DNA of 64,000 nt from Rhodospirillales bacterium. GTDB lineage: Bacteria > Pseudomonadota > Alphaproteobacteria > Rhodospirillales > SHVU01. Positions 47,745 through 56,697 of this stretch are shown in pieces. Within the stretch, counting starts at the first letter, position 1, and the number at the start of each line of letters is the position of its first letter. The notes under the pieces were generated by a model that did no database searches, was not told where the DNA came from, and saw nothing but the letters and a program-made list of their open reading frames with translations. A program made the position numbers and the translations under genes. The stretch spans positions 1 through 64,000 of the forward strand of contig SHVU01000009.1 of the NCBI GenBank assembly GCA_009691105.1, written 5' to 3'.

Positions 47745-48668
47745 ATGAAAACCGCCAACGAATTTCGGGGCGCCTACACCGTCATGGTCACGCCGTTCAA
47801 AGAGGACGGCTCGGGCATCGACGAAAAGGCGCTGCGTCGCTTTATCGATTGGCAGATCGCCGAGGGCGTGCCGGGCTTGATGCCCTTGGGCTCGACCGGA
47901 GAATTTCTCGCCTGCGACGACAAAGAGCGCACCGACATCACCAAGTGGACCATCGACCACGTTGCCGGTCGCGTTCAGGTTATCGTCGGAACCGCCAACC
48001 ACCGCACCGAAGTCGCGATCCGCTACAGCCAGGAAGCCGAAGCGTTGGGCGCCGACGGCGTGATGATCATCCCGCCCTACTACTACAAGCCTTCGGACGA
48101 CGAGATTTATACGTACTACGCGCGGATCAACGAAAAGATCTCGATCCCGATCATGCTCTACAACAACCCGTTCAATAACCGCGTCGACATGTCGGCGGAA
48201 TTCGTCGCCAAGATGTGGCGCGAGTTGGAGAACGTGAAGTACATCAAGGAAGCGAGCGGTGTGACCGAACGCGCCTATGAAGTCCGGCGCCTCACCGGCG
48301 ACGGCATGGTGGTGTTCGGCGGATGGCGTCCGCTTGAGGCTTACCTGATCGGCGCCAAGGGCCATGTCTCGCCCTACGGTAACTACATGCCGCGTCAGTC
48401 GGTAGCCTTGTACGACCTCGCCGTGAAGGGCGAGATCGCCAAAGCCGAAGCCCTCTACAACACCGTCCTCGAGATCACCAAGTTGATCGACGGCAAGATG
48501 GCGGTCCAGAAGGCGCTGTGCGGGTTGGCCGGTTACCCGATGGGCGAGCCGCGCGCGCCGCGTCACACCATGAAGGAACTTGGCAAGGACGGCGCTCAGC
48601 GCGTCGAGAAGCTGAAGGCGATCCTCGCCGGTCTTGGCGTTCTTTCGGCGGCGCAAGCGGCCGAATAA
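47745..48668 (+). CDS. Dihydrodipicolinate synthase (DapA) family aldolase/dehydratase
   Basis: Class I Schiff-base aldolase-fold enzyme of 307 residues. The GSTGEF pocket replaces the GTTGE of true DapA. The catalytic Tyr is in IMLYNNPFNNR (about 138) and the Schiff-base Lys in VKYIKEASGV (about 168). These fit N-acetylneuraminate lyase or 2-keto-3-deoxy-acid dehydratase relatives rather than lysine biosynthesis. It starts the accessory catabolic region, and the PLP enzyme gene follows 95 bases later on the same strand. A second, divergent member lies at 57585. Confidence 0.9.
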   Translation: MKTANEFRGAYTVMVTPFKEDGSGIDEKALRRFIDWQIAEGVPGLMPLGSTGEFLACDDKERTDITKWTIDHVAGRVQVIVGTANHRTEVAIRYSQEAEALGADGVMIIPPYYYKPSDDEIYTYYARINEKISIPIMLYNNPFNNRVDMSAEFVAKMWRELENVKYIKEASGVTERAYEVRRLTGDGMVVFGGWRPLEAYLIGAKGHVSPYGNYMPRQSVALYDLAVKGEIAKAEALYNTVLEITKLIDGKMAVQKALCGLAGYPMGEPRAPRHTMKELGKDGAQRVEKLKAILAGLGVLSAAQAAE

Positions 48669-48763
48669 GCGCCTTACATTCCGACTTTCGGACGCCGCAC
48701 CACGGTCATCGGGGCGCGGCGGTTTCTTTTGGATTCGTCGAAGGAACAGGGAAGGAGCCGATC

Positions 48764-50011
48764 ATGAGAAAGACGCTGCCCGACGATGGCCGCGGTTGGC
48801 AGGCCATCGAACGCGAGATGCTCGAGTTTCGCAAAGACGACGTCGATTGGCGCAACGGCCGGATGCCGTTCCAGATTTGGTACGGCGGCGACGATATCTT
48901 CGACGTCCAGAAAAAAGCCTACACCCTGTTCATGCAGGAGAACGGCGGCGGAGCCGGCAAAGCCTTCAAGAGCCTGAAGGCGATGGAAGACGGCGTTATC
49001 GATTTCGGCGCCGGCATCCTGCGCGGACCCGACGCGGTCGGCCACATTACGTCGGGCGGCTCGGAAAGCATCTTCGTCGCCATGAAGGCGGCGCGCGATT
49101 GGGGACGCGCCAACAAACCGGCGATCAAAGATCCCGAGGTCGTCGTCCCCTTCTCCGGCCATCCGACCTTCAACCGCGCTGCTCAATACCTCGGCCTGAC
49201 GATCAAGCGCGTCCCGGTCGGCAAAGACTTCCGCGCCGACGTTCCGGCCATGGCCAAAGCCATCACCCCGAACACCATCGCGCTCGTCGGCTCGGCCGTG
49301 TGCTTTCCCTACGGCGTCATCGATCCGATCGAGGATTTGGCCAAGGTGGCGCGCGATCGCGATCTCTGGCTGCACGTCGACGCCTGTGTCGCCGGCTATC
49401 AGGCCCCGTTTGCCCGCGAGCTAGGCTATCCGGTTCCGGATTTCGACTTCACGGTGCCCGGCGTCACGTCGATCTCGGCGGATCTGCACAAATACGGGTT
49501 CGGCGCCAAGGGCACGTCGACGGTGCTCTATCGCAACGCTGACTTCGAGAAGCATCAGCCATTTGAATTCACCGAATGGCCGATGGGGCATTTCTCGAAC
49601 CCCAACGTCGCGTCGACCCGGCCGGGTGGTTCGATCGCCGCGGCCTGGGCGGTGATGAATTACCTGGGACGCGACGGCTATTTGAAGCTCAACAAGCGCC
49701 TGATGGGGATGCGCGATCAGTACATCGCTGGCATCAACGGCATCGACGGTATTCGGATCAACGGCACGCCGCACTCGCTGATCATCACCTACAGCGCCTC
49801 ATCACCGGACGTAGATATGAACGTCGTCTCCGATGAGATGGGCGCGCGTGGCTGGTGGATCGGCCGGCTCGTTCAGCCGCCGGGCATTATGCTGGGTCTC
49901 TCCCTGCCCCACGAACCGGTGCGCGAGGAATATCTCGACCATCTTCGCGCCTCCGTCGCCAAATCGCGGACGACGAAGACCAAAGCCAAGGCCGCGAAGG
50001 CGAGTTACTAG
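48764..50011 (+). CDS. PLP-dependent group II decarboxylase / sphingosine-phosphate-lyase-like enzyme
   Basis: Fold-type I PLP enzyme of 415 residues. The cofactor Lys is in SISADLHKYGFGAKG (about 243). The SGGSESIFVAMKAARDW segment binds the PLP phosphate, and HVDACVAGY holds the Asp-Ala-x pair. This pattern is closest to the sphingosine-1-phosphate lyase/glutamate decarboxylase branch. The C-terminal tail is Lys/Ala-rich. The start follows GGGAAGGAG. It probably forms an operon with the aldolase-family gene at 47745. Its stop shares CTAG with the convergent gene at 50008. Confidence 0.88.
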   Translation: MRKTLPDDGRGWQAIEREMLEFRKDDVDWRNGRMPFQIWYGGDDIFDVQKKAYTLFMQENGGGAGKAFKSLKAMEDGVIDFGAGILRGPDAVGHITSGGSESIFVAMKAARDWGRANKPAIKDPEVVVPFSGHPTFNRAAQYLGLTIKRVPVGKDFRADVPAMAKAITPNTIALVGSAVCFPYGVIDPIEDLAKVARDRDLWLHVDACVAGYQAPFARELGYPVPDFDFTVPGVTSISADLHKYGFGAKGTSTVLYRNADFEKHQPFEFTEWPMGHFSNPNVASTRPGGSIAAAWAVMNYLGRDGYLKLNKRLMGMRDQYIAGINGIDGIRINGTPHSLIITYSASSPDVDMNVVSDEMGARGWWIGRLVQPPGIMLGLSLPHEPVREEYLDHLRASVAKSRTTKTKAKAAKASY

Positions 50012-50727
50012 GCTCTCGTCTTGGCTGGGGTCGGAGCCGGCGTCGGGGCCGGTGCGTCCGACTGAAACGCTGCGGCCGCGGCTTTTGCAGCAGCAGCGGC
50101 TTTCGCTGAGGCGGCGGCTTTGGTGAGCGCGGCGGCCGTCGCGGTGGGCGGCGGTGGCGGTGCGACCGGCTTGGTGCCGGGTTTGTCGAAGAACTCCGTC
50201 CACGTGAAGATCGCGGGCGGTCCGACCAGGCGGCGGTGCACGGCTCCGCCATCCAAGATCTGCACTTCCCAATGCACGCTCAGACCGCGACCGAATGTCA
50301 CCATGTTCGCGGGATAGAGGCGCTCGAAGACCGGATCGAAGGTGATGACCTCGTTCAAGAGGCCGTCGAGATCCGCTCCGCTCTTCGCGCCGGTCAACTT
50401 CTTGTGATAGAGGACGACGCCGCCGACCATTTCGCGGAACGGCGTGCGCCGCAGCCGGCCATGCTTGTCGAACACCAAGACTCGGCCGCGCTCCATGTTG
50501 CAGGCGATGATACGCAGGCTGGGTTCGGCGGACGGCGCGTCGAGTTTGGCGCCGACCAGGTCGCCGACCCGCATCCTGGTGCCGCGTTTGATCTCGGGCG
50601 GCAGAGTTTTGAAGCGCAACGTCACGAAGCCTTGCAGCTGCTTGTCCATCAAGGCGAAGACCAGCCCGCCGATCAGATCCAGGATCACGATCACGGTCAC
50701 CGGAATCGCGATGATTTGAACGATCAT
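50008..50727 (-). CDS. Membrane-anchored protein with Ala-rich tail, last gene of the catabolic operon
   Basis: A 239-residue product. One strongly hydrophobic N-terminal helix (IVQIIAIPVTVIVILDLIGGLVFALM) is followed by a beta-rich soluble domain (GTRMRVGDLVGAKL, LRIIACNMERGRVLVFD, FREMVGGVVLYHKKL). A C-terminal low-complexity tail of about 50 residues holds Pro-rich and Ala/Lys repeats (KAAASAKAAAAAKAAAAAF). The function is not recognised. It starts 3 bases after the broken gene at 50731 and is the final member of the minus-strand operon. Confidence 0.75.
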   Translation of the reverse strand: MIVQIIAIPVTVIVILDLIGGLVFALMDKQLQGFVTLRFKTLPPEIKRGTRMRVGDLVGAKLDAPSAEPSLRIIACNMERGRVLVFDKHGRLRRTPFREMVGGVVLYHKKLTGAKSGADLDGLLNEVITFDPVFERLYPANMVTFGRGLSVHWEVQILDGGAVHRRLVGPPAIFTWTEFFDKPGTKPVAPPPPPTATAAALTKAAASAKAAAAAKAAAAAFQSDAPAPTPAPTPAKTRA

Positions 50728-50730
50728 CGT

Positions 50731-51314
50731 TCAGAGTTGCGAGTCGCCCAGGCTCTCGAAGGTCTCCAGGAGCCCCAGTCCATAATTGACGGCGATGTAG
50801 AACAACACGCCGCTGCCGACGATCAATGCCGTCAGAAACGCGATGAGCAGCGAGAACGAACGGTTCGTGGCCGACAGCAATTGGCCGATGTAGCGGACGT
50901 GGGTTTCGCGTCGGTCGGTGACAACGGCGTTTCCTCGCCCGGCCGGACATGGCGATCGAACGGAGCCGACTGGACCTTCGTGAACTCGACGCTCTCGCCG
51001 AAAAACGACGACTAGCCGAGCCGCACCACCGAAATCAACGAGATATCGATCCGCCGCCCCGGATAGCTGTAGCGGCGGAGATCGTCCAAGGGGACCGCGA
51101 ACTCGAGCGGCTTCTCGCCGATCTTCAGGTCGTTGCGATAGATTGTTCGTTCTTTGATTTCCGTCCGAGGGTCGCGCTCGCGGTAGCGCGCGATCAGGCG
51201 AAGCTGCGCCGGTTGCCCGTACAGAGCTTTGTCGGCGGTGCTGACATTAATTTTGAAGGCGGGCCGCGTGTCCGTCGCCGCCATCGTTACGTCGACCTCA
51301 ACGCGACTCGACAT
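50731..51314 (-). pseudogene. Broken gene for a membrane protein, with in-frame TAG and a frameshift
   Basis: From ATG at 51314 the frame (SSRVEVDVTMAATDTRPAF to RRIDISLISVVRLG) is a small soluble domain ending at TAG 51012-51014. The same frame continues as SSFFGESVEFTKVQSAPFD up to about EETPLSP. Near 50915-50930 sense moves to another frame (DRRETHVRYIGQLLSATNRS), which leads into a transmembrane helix (SLLIAFLTALIVGSGVLFYI) and ends at 50731. The first part may have been a separate gene, in which case the second lost its start. No family is recognised. It overlaps the flavoprotein gene by 17 bases. Confidence 0.6.
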
Positions 51315-52716
51315 CGCCGGCTCCCGGTTCGGCAACGATACTGGCGAGGCTCACGGGGCGCATCGGCGGCCGCGGGCGCGGCAATTCGATGTCGGCGAGT
51401 GGACGGCCGGTGCGTTCGGCGACAAGCCGCGCCAGCGTCGGCAGACAATTTAGTCCTTGGCAGCGTCCCATGGACATACGGGTAACGGCCTTAAGGCTAT
51501 TGAGCTCCGTGGCGCCATCGTCGAGGCGGCGTTGTGCCTCGGCGCACGTCACCTCTTCGCAGCGGCAGACAATGGTATCGTCGGTCAGGAGCGCCGAAAA
51601 GCTCGAAGGCGGCACATAGAGCGCTTCGATGGCGGCGCGAAACCGTTCGAGGCGCGCCAGCCGGGCTTGAACGCGGCGCATGGTAACGCTGGCCTCGGCG
51701 GCGTCGTAACCCAGGCGAAGGGCTACCGCGGCGCCGGCCAACTCGCCTTCCAGCAAAGCCTTTTCGACCCCAGCTGCTCCGGAGCATTCACCGGCGGCGT
51801 ACACGCCGTCCTTTGTCGTCTGCAAATCCGGACCGCGGAGCGGAGTCCAACCGCCCTTCCCGGCATCATAGCGGTGCTCGCAGCCCAAGGCCCGCGTGAT
51901 CTCGACCGCCGGCACTAAGCCGAAGCTGGCCACGACCGTATCGACGGTCAAAACGCGGGCTCGGTTGTGATCTATGACGCCGTCGGCGTTTATGGGCGCG
52001 ACCCGCGCCGCCTCGACCCGATCGCGGCCCAACGCTTCGACGACGACGTGGCCGTCGCGGAACGGAACGCCATGGCGGAGCAACGTGGTGCGATATCCGA
52101 TGCCGCGCAGCAGGATCGCCGGTTCCCTCACGAGCCCCGAGATGTGCCGCCACGGCGACCGCGATTGTGCTGCTTCGAGAACTTCCACGACCGACGCCCC
52201 CAGCCGGACAAGATTGGCCGCGGCGAGCAACGCCAAGGGGCCGTTGCCGGCGACCAGGATGCAACAGCCCGGAACGACGCGCTGGCTCTTCATCAGGTTC
52301 TGCGCGGCCCCGGCGCCGATGACTCCGGGCAGCGTCCAGCCGGGGAATGGCACGGGCCGTTCGGTCGCGCCGGTGGCGACGATGACGGAGCGCGGCGTCA
52401 CCGATTCGGTCTGGCCGTTGCGGACATAGGCAAGAACGCCATCTGGAAAGAGCGCGAAGACGGTGGCCTCGGGCAAATATCTGACCCGCGCATCGCGGAG
52501 CGCTTCGAGAAGCGGAGCGGCCCGTTCGCTTTCATCGAAGACGTCGCGGGCGATCTGGCGCAAGGCCGGGCTTGCGGCCTGGCGATAATATTGTCCACCC
52601 GGCAAGGCGTTGTCGTCGAGGATGAGAACGCTTGCGCCATGACGTGCCGCTTGGCGCGCCGCCGCCAAACCGGCCGGCCCTGCCCCGATGATGGCGATAT
52701 CGATCGTCGCGGTCAT
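51298..52716 (-). CDS. FAD/NAD(P)-binding subunit of a three-part amine/imino-acid dehydrogenase (HcnB/OoxA-like)
   Basis: A 472-residue flavoprotein. The N-terminal dinucleotide motif is IAIIGAGPAGLAAARQAARHGASVLILDD. GGQYYRQ, the second NAD-type motif VAGNGPLALLAAANLVRLGA and GVYAAGECSGAAG are typical of the family. The C-terminal domain has CRCEEVTCAEAQ and GRCQGLNC, the four-Cys [2Fe-2S] site of BFD-like domains. Relatives work with a small [2Fe-2S] subunit and a DAO-type flavoprotein in hydrogen cyanide synthase, opine oxidase and D-hydroxyproline dehydrogenase. Those two genes are directly upstream, each with a four-base overlap. Confidence 0.93.
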   Translation of the reverse strand: MTATIDIAIIGAGPAGLAAARQAARHGASVLILDDNALPGGQYYRQAASPALRQIARDVFDESERAAPLLEALRDARVRYLPEATVFALFPDGVLAYVRNGQTESVTPRSVIVATGATERPVPFPGWTLPGVIGAGAAQNLMKSQRVVPGCCILVAGNGPLALLAAANLVRLGASVVEVLEAAQSRSPWRHISGLVREPAILLRGIGYRTTLLRHGVPFRDGHVVVEALGRDRVEAARVAPINADGVIDHNRARVLTVDTVVASFGLVPAVEITRALGCEHRYDAGKGGWTPLRGPDLQTTKDGVYAAGECSGAAGVEKALLEGELAGAAVALRLGYDAAEASVTMRRVQARLARLERFRAAIEALYVPPSSFSALLTDDTIVCRCEEVTCAEAQRRLDDGATELNSLKAVTRMSMGRCQGLNCLPTLARLVAERTGRPLADIELPRPRPPMRPVSLASIVAEPGAGDVESR

Positions 52717-53021
52717 GGCGCCATCGGTGGACCGAAACCGGCTTGGGTTTCGATCCGCATCCCAGTTTGGACGAGCGTCATGCAGGCCCGGACGTTGGGG
52801 CGGCCGTCGACGACCAGGGCGCATTCCCAGCACACGCCCATGCCGCAGTAGTAGCCGCGCACGGCGTCGCGGATTGGAGTATGGCGCGAATGGGCGCGGC
52901 CGGCGGCGAACAACGCGCCGGCGATCGTTTCGCCCTCGAAGGCTGAGCACGGCATGCCGTCGACGGTGATGTCGACGCGTCGACCGCGATCGCCATCGAG
53001 ACGAAGGCTAGAGTTGCTCAT
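52713..53021 (-). CDS. (2Fe-2S)-binding subunit of the dehydrogenase (HcnA-like)
   Basis: A 102-residue ferredoxin-like protein. The cluster ligands are in YYCGMGVCWECALVV plus the later RACMT Cys, the plant-type CxxxxCxxC-C pattern of HcnA/SoxA-alpha-type subunits. It would pass electrons between the two flavoproteins. It is encoded between them with four-base overlaps on both sides, which supports an equimolar complex. Confidence 0.93.
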   Translation of the reverse strand: MSNSSLRLDGDRGRRVDITVDGMPCSAFEGETIAGALFAAGRAHSRHTPIRDAVRGYYCGMGVCWECALVVDGRPNVRACMTLVQTGMRIETQAGFGPPMAP

Positions 53022-54139
53022 TGAAAGAGTCTCGCTGGCGCCAAGGGCACGGCCAGAGGTGGCGGCGTTCCCGTCAACAAGGTCTCGGCGACGAGGCGGC
53101 CGACGAGAGGCCCGCCCGTGAAGCCGCCGCCGCCCGGCACGGCGAGATACAGGTTCGGCTGATCAGGCACGGAGCCGATCAGCGGCTTGCCGTCGTCAGG
53201 GACACCCTGGAGGCCGGCCCAGGAGCGAAGCAGGTTCGCTCCTTTGAGCGCCGGCACCACCGCGCATTGAAAACGAAGGTTGATGAGGAGTTGTTCGAAA
53301 TCCAATTCCTTCTCGCCGGTCTGGGTGTTGCCGCGTCCCTGAAACCCACCGCCGAGGATGCAGCTTCCATTCGGAAACTGTTTCAAGGTGAAACGGCCGC
53401 CGACATGGGTGACGATTTGATGATCCATGAACGACGCGACTCGGTCGGTGATGCTCAACATGTTGATGTTCAGGCGAAGCCCGATCTTGATTCCGAAGAG
53501 CGTCGCCACGGTGTCCGACCAAGCGCCGGCGGCGATGATGACGGAGCGGCAATCGATATCGCCGCCCGTGGTGTGCAGCCGATAACCCGTGGTGGTCCGT
53601 TCGGCGTGGCTCACGGTTGTATGCGTGACGACGCGTCCGCCGCGGCGTTCGACGGCGCGGATCAAGGCTCGACCGGCGAGAAGCGGACTGGCGAAGGCGT
53701 CGGTGGCGCAAAAGGTTGCGGCCGTGACGCTGGGTCCGAGCCAGGGGGCACGATCGCGCAGTACGTTGCCGTCGAGCCATTCGATGACGGCGCCTAAATC
53801 GCTCATCTGGCGCGCTTCGTCGCGCAGCTTCGCGACCTGCTCCGGGGTCTGGGCGACACGGAAGCCGCCATTCTGCATATAGCCCATGTCCTCGCTGACG
53901 ACTTCGGCGAGGCGCCGCCATTCGACGGTGCTTTCGAGGAAGAACGGGAACAAGGAGAGCGCTTTGTTTTGAATACCAAGGGTTCCGGCATTGACGCCGG
54001 AAGCTTCGCGCCACGGCTCAGCGCGGTCGATGACCACGACCTCCCGACCGGCTCCGGCCAGCCGCAGCGCCGCGGTCAGGCCGGCTATTCCGCCGCCGAG
54101 AATGACGATATCGGCGCGAGCCGCGAGAGCGGTGGCCAT
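53018..54139 (-). CDS. FAD-dependent oxidoreductase, DAO family (HcnC-like catalytic subunit)
   Basis: A 373-residue amino-acid-oxidase-fold protein. The FAD motif is DIVILGGGIAGLTAALRLAGAGREVVVID, and the DAO core includes VIIAAGAWSDTVATLFG. The C-terminal FAD loop is YLAVPGGGGFTGGPLVGRLVAE. It would oxidise an amino or imino acid and feed electrons into the small [2Fe-2S] subunit. It lies 3 bases from the ABC ATPase gene, linking uptake and oxidation of the same compound. Confidence 0.92.
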   Translation of the reverse strand: MATALAARADIVILGGGIAGLTAALRLAGAGREVVVIDRAEPWREASGVNAGTLGIQNKALSLFPFFLESTVEWRRLAEVVSEDMGYMQNGGFRVAQTPEQVAKLRDEARQMSDLGAVIEWLDGNVLRDRAPWLGPSVTAATFCATDAFASPLLAGRALIRAVERRGGRVVTHTTVSHAERTTTGYRLHTTGGDIDCRSVIIAAGAWSDTVATLFGIKIGLRLNINMLSITDRVASFMDHQIVTHVGGRFTLKQFPNGSCILGGGFQGRGNTQTGEKELDFEQLLINLRFQCAVVPALKGANLLRSWAGLQGVPDDGKPLIGSVPDQPNLYLAVPGGGGFTGGPLVGRLVAETLLTGTPPPLAVPLAPARLFQ

Positions 54140-54142
54140 GAC

Positions 54143-54949
54143 TTAGCTGGGGGCCGTGCCCATGTTGTGATGGAACCGGGCCAGAAAGGATTGCAGGCGC
54201 GGATTGCGCGGCTGAAGCAAGACGTCGTCGGCCGTCCCTTCCTCGACAATCTGGCCCGCGTCCATGAAGACGATGCGATCGGCGACTTCGCTGGCAAAGG
54301 CCATTTCGTGCGTGACGACGACCATTGTCGTCCCCTCCTCGGCCAGCTGAAACATGACGCCGAGCACTTCGCCGACCAGTTCAGGATCGAGAGCCGATGT
54401 CACTTCGTCGAACAGCATGACGCGAGGTTGCATGGCCAGGGCCCGGGCGATGGCGACGCGCTGCGCCTGACCGCCAGACAGGTTACGAGGATAGTTGTTC
54501 TCTTTCTCCGAGAGCCCGACTTTTTTCAAGAGCTCACGGGCCAATGTGAAGGCTTGTTTGCGCCGAATGCCTTTGACGGTGACTGGACCCTCCATGACGT
54601 TCTGGATGGCGGTCATGTGCGGGAACAGATCGAATTGTTGAAAGACCATGCCGATCTGGGTGCGGTATTTGGCCAGCACTCCGCCTGACGGCATACGATG
54701 GCCGGGACCGAAATGGATGACGTCTTCGCCGACCGCGACGGTGCCGGCCGCCGGTTCCTCTAGAAGGTTGATGCAACGCAGCAGCGTCGACTTGCCGCAG
54801 CCCGACGGCCCGATAACGAACAGGACTTCGCCCCGCTTGACGGTTAGCGAGACGCCCTTCAGGGCGTGAAGCTTGGCGTAGTGCTTGTGAAGATCCGTGA
54901 TCCGGATCATCACGTCGTCAGAGGCGGCTGGCAGGTTCGCGGCACTCAT
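54143..54949 (-). CDS. Polar amino-acid ABC transporter ATP-binding protein
   Basis: A 268-residue ATPase of the GlnQ/HisP group. Walker A is GPSGCGKST, the Q-loop is FQQFDLFPH, the signature is [16 protein letters not shown], Walker B is [12 protein letters not shown] and the H-loop is VVTHEM. It carries a short insertion ([12 protein letters not shown]) between Walker A and the Q-loop. It overlaps the permease gene by four bases. Confidence 0.95.
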   Translation of the reverse strand: MSAANLPAASDDVMIRITDLHKHYAKLHALKGVSLTVKRGEVLFVIGPSGCGKSTLLRCINLLEEPAAGTVAVGEDVIHFGPGHRMPSGGVLAKYRTQIGMVFQQFDLFPHMTAIQNVMEGPVTVKGIRRKQAFTLARELLKKVGLSEKENNYPRNLSGGQAQRVAIARALAMQPRVMLFDEVTSALDPELVGEVLGVMFQLAEEGTTMVVVTHEMAFASEVADRIVFMDAGQIVEEGTADDVLLQPRNPRLQSFLARFHHNMGTAPS

Positions 54950-55686
54950 ATGTCGACGCGGGCTTCGAGGCGCTTGGCGAACTTGGTCGCCGGGTACAGC
55001 ATCACGAAATACATCATCGCCACGGTCGTATAGAACTCGAAGGGCCGGAAGGTCTGCGACGTCAATTGCGCCGCGTAATACATCAGGTCATGGCCGGCGA
55101 CGACGTAGAGCAGCGACGTGTTCTTGAGCTGCAGGACCGACTGATTGGTGAACGGCGGGATCATGCGGCGCATCGCCTGAGGCAGAATGACGCGGCGCAT
55201 GAGCTGGAGATAGGTCATGCCCAGCGCCCGCGCCGCCTGCCATTGGCCCCGGTCGATGGACTGGATGCCGCCCCGGAAGATTTCGGCGCAGAACGCGCCC
55301 ATGTAGAGCGTCAGGCCGAGTCCGCTCGCCATCCAGGCCGGTAGTGAATAGCCGAGCAACATCGGCAACGCGTAATAGAACCAGACGATCTGGACCAAGA
55401 GCGGCGTGCAGCGGAAGAACTGAACGTAGGCGTTGAACGGCAGCGTCAGGAATTTGTGACGCGACAGCATCGCAGTCCCGCAGAGGACGCCGAGCACCAG
55501 GCCGCCGACGATCGTTCCGAACGCATATAAAAGGGTGATCCCAGCGCCGCGCAGCAGCGCGTCGAAGTGCTTCACGACGACGCAGAAGTCGGCCTGATAG
55601 GTGCCGTGGCCGCCGGCGAGGTCGTTGAGGAGATGCAGCCCCCGGCTCAACAGCCAGCAGATGTTAGCCCCAAAGATGGCGTCCAT
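54946..55686 (-). CDS. Polar amino-acid ABC transporter permease
   Basis: A 246-residue inner-membrane permease of the HisM/GlnP type. After a hydrophilic N-terminal stretch of about 40 residues come [41 protein letters not shown] and the EAA loop [29 protein letters not shown], which docks with the ATPase. Only one permease gene is present, so a homodimer is likely. It is followed by the coupled ATPase gene. Confidence 0.94.
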   Translation of the reverse strand: MDAIFGANICWLLSRGLHLLNDLAGGHGTYQADFCVVVKHFDALLRGAGITLLYAFGTIVGGLVLGVLCGTAMLSRHKFLTLPFNAYVQFFRCTPLLVQIVWFYYALPMLLGYSLPAWMASGLGLTLYMGAFCAEIFRGGIQSIDRGQWQAARALGMTYLQLMRRVILPQAMRRMIPPFTNQSVLQLKNTSLLYVVAGHDLMYYAAQLTSQTFRPFEFYTTVAMMYFVMLYPATKFAKRLEARVDI

Positions 55687-55701
55687 GCTGGCTCCCTCGC
55701 C

Positions 55702-56631
55702 CTAAAACGCGACCCGATCGCCGCCCTTGAGGCCGAGACGCCGGCGCGCTTCGTCGGGCGTCGCGATTTCAAGGGACAGGTGCTCGACGATGGTCCGGAT
55801 CTTGGCGACCTGCTCGGCGTTGCTTTTGGCGAGCCGGCCCTTGCCGATGTAGAGGCTGTCTTCGAGGCCGACCCGGACGTTGCCGCCCATCACGGCGCCC
55901 ATGGTGCAGAGCCCGAGCTGGTGGCGCCCGGCGGCCAGGATCGACCACTCGTAATCTTTGCCGAACAGCCGGTCGGCGGTGCGGCGCATGAACACGAGAT
56001 TGTCCGGATCGGCGCCGATCCCGCCGAGAATTCCAAAGATGGTCTGGACGAACAGCGGTGGCTTGGCGAGGCCGCGCTCCAGGAAATGGGCCAACGTATA
56101 GAGATGCCCGACGTCGTAGCATTCGAACTCGAACCGCGTTCCGCAACCTTCGCCGAGTTCCTTCAGGATTCGTTCGATGTCCTTGAATGTATTCCTGAAA
56201 ATATTGTCGCGCGATGCCTCGAGGTGCTTTGGCTCCCAATCGTATTTCCAGGTGCCGTAGCGCTCGAGCATGGGATAGAGCCCGAAGTTCATCGAGCCCA
56301 TGTTGAGGGACGCCATCTCCGGCTTGGTGCGAAGCGGTCCCGCCAAGCGGTCCTCGACGGTCATGCCCGGTCCGCCGCCGGTCGTGATGTTCACGACCGC
56401 GTTGGTGGACTGCTTGATGCGCGGCAGGAACTCCATGAAGACGTTCGCGTCCGGCGTCGGTCGTCCGTCCTTCGGATCGCGGGCATGTAAATGAAGGATC
56501 GCGGCGCCGGCCTCGGCGGCGGCGATCGCGCCTTCGGCAACTTCGGCCGGGGTGATGGGCAGGTGCGGCGACATGGTCGGGGTGTGGATGGACCCCGTCA
56601 CCGCGCAGGTGATGATCACTTTCTCAGCCAT
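55702..56631 (-). CDS. BKACE-family beta-keto acid cleavage enzyme (DUF849)
   Basis: A 309-residue TIM-barrel enzyme. BKACE proteins cleave a beta-keto acid with acetyl-CoA to give an acetoacetate-type product and a CoA thioester; the first known member acts in lysine fermentation. Zn ligands are in ILHLHARDP, the substrate loop in NITTGGGPGMTVEDR, and RFEFECYDVGHLYTLA follows. The position between the permease and the binding-protein gene ties it to the imported compound. The specificity residues cannot be read reliably by eye. Confidence 0.93.
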   Translation of the reverse strand: MAEKVIITCAVTGSIHTPTMSPHLPITPAEVAEGAIAAAEAGAAILHLHARDPKDGRPTPDANVFMEFLPRIKQSTNAVVNITTGGGPGMTVEDRLAGPLRTKPEMASLNMGSMNFGLYPMLERYGTWKYDWEPKHLEASRDNIFRNTFKDIERILKELGEGCGTRFEFECYDVGHLYTLAHFLERGLAKPPLFVQTIFGILGGIGADPDNLVFMRRTADRLFGKDYEWSILAAGRHQLGLCTMGAVMGGNVRVGLEDSLYIGKGRLAKSNAEQVAKIRTIVEHLSLEIATPDEARRRLGLKGGDRVAF

Positions 56632-56697
56632 CGCATTCCCGAAAAAGACGGCCCCCCACCCGAGGACCGGATGGGGGCGTGTCAGGTGACGAGCGGA

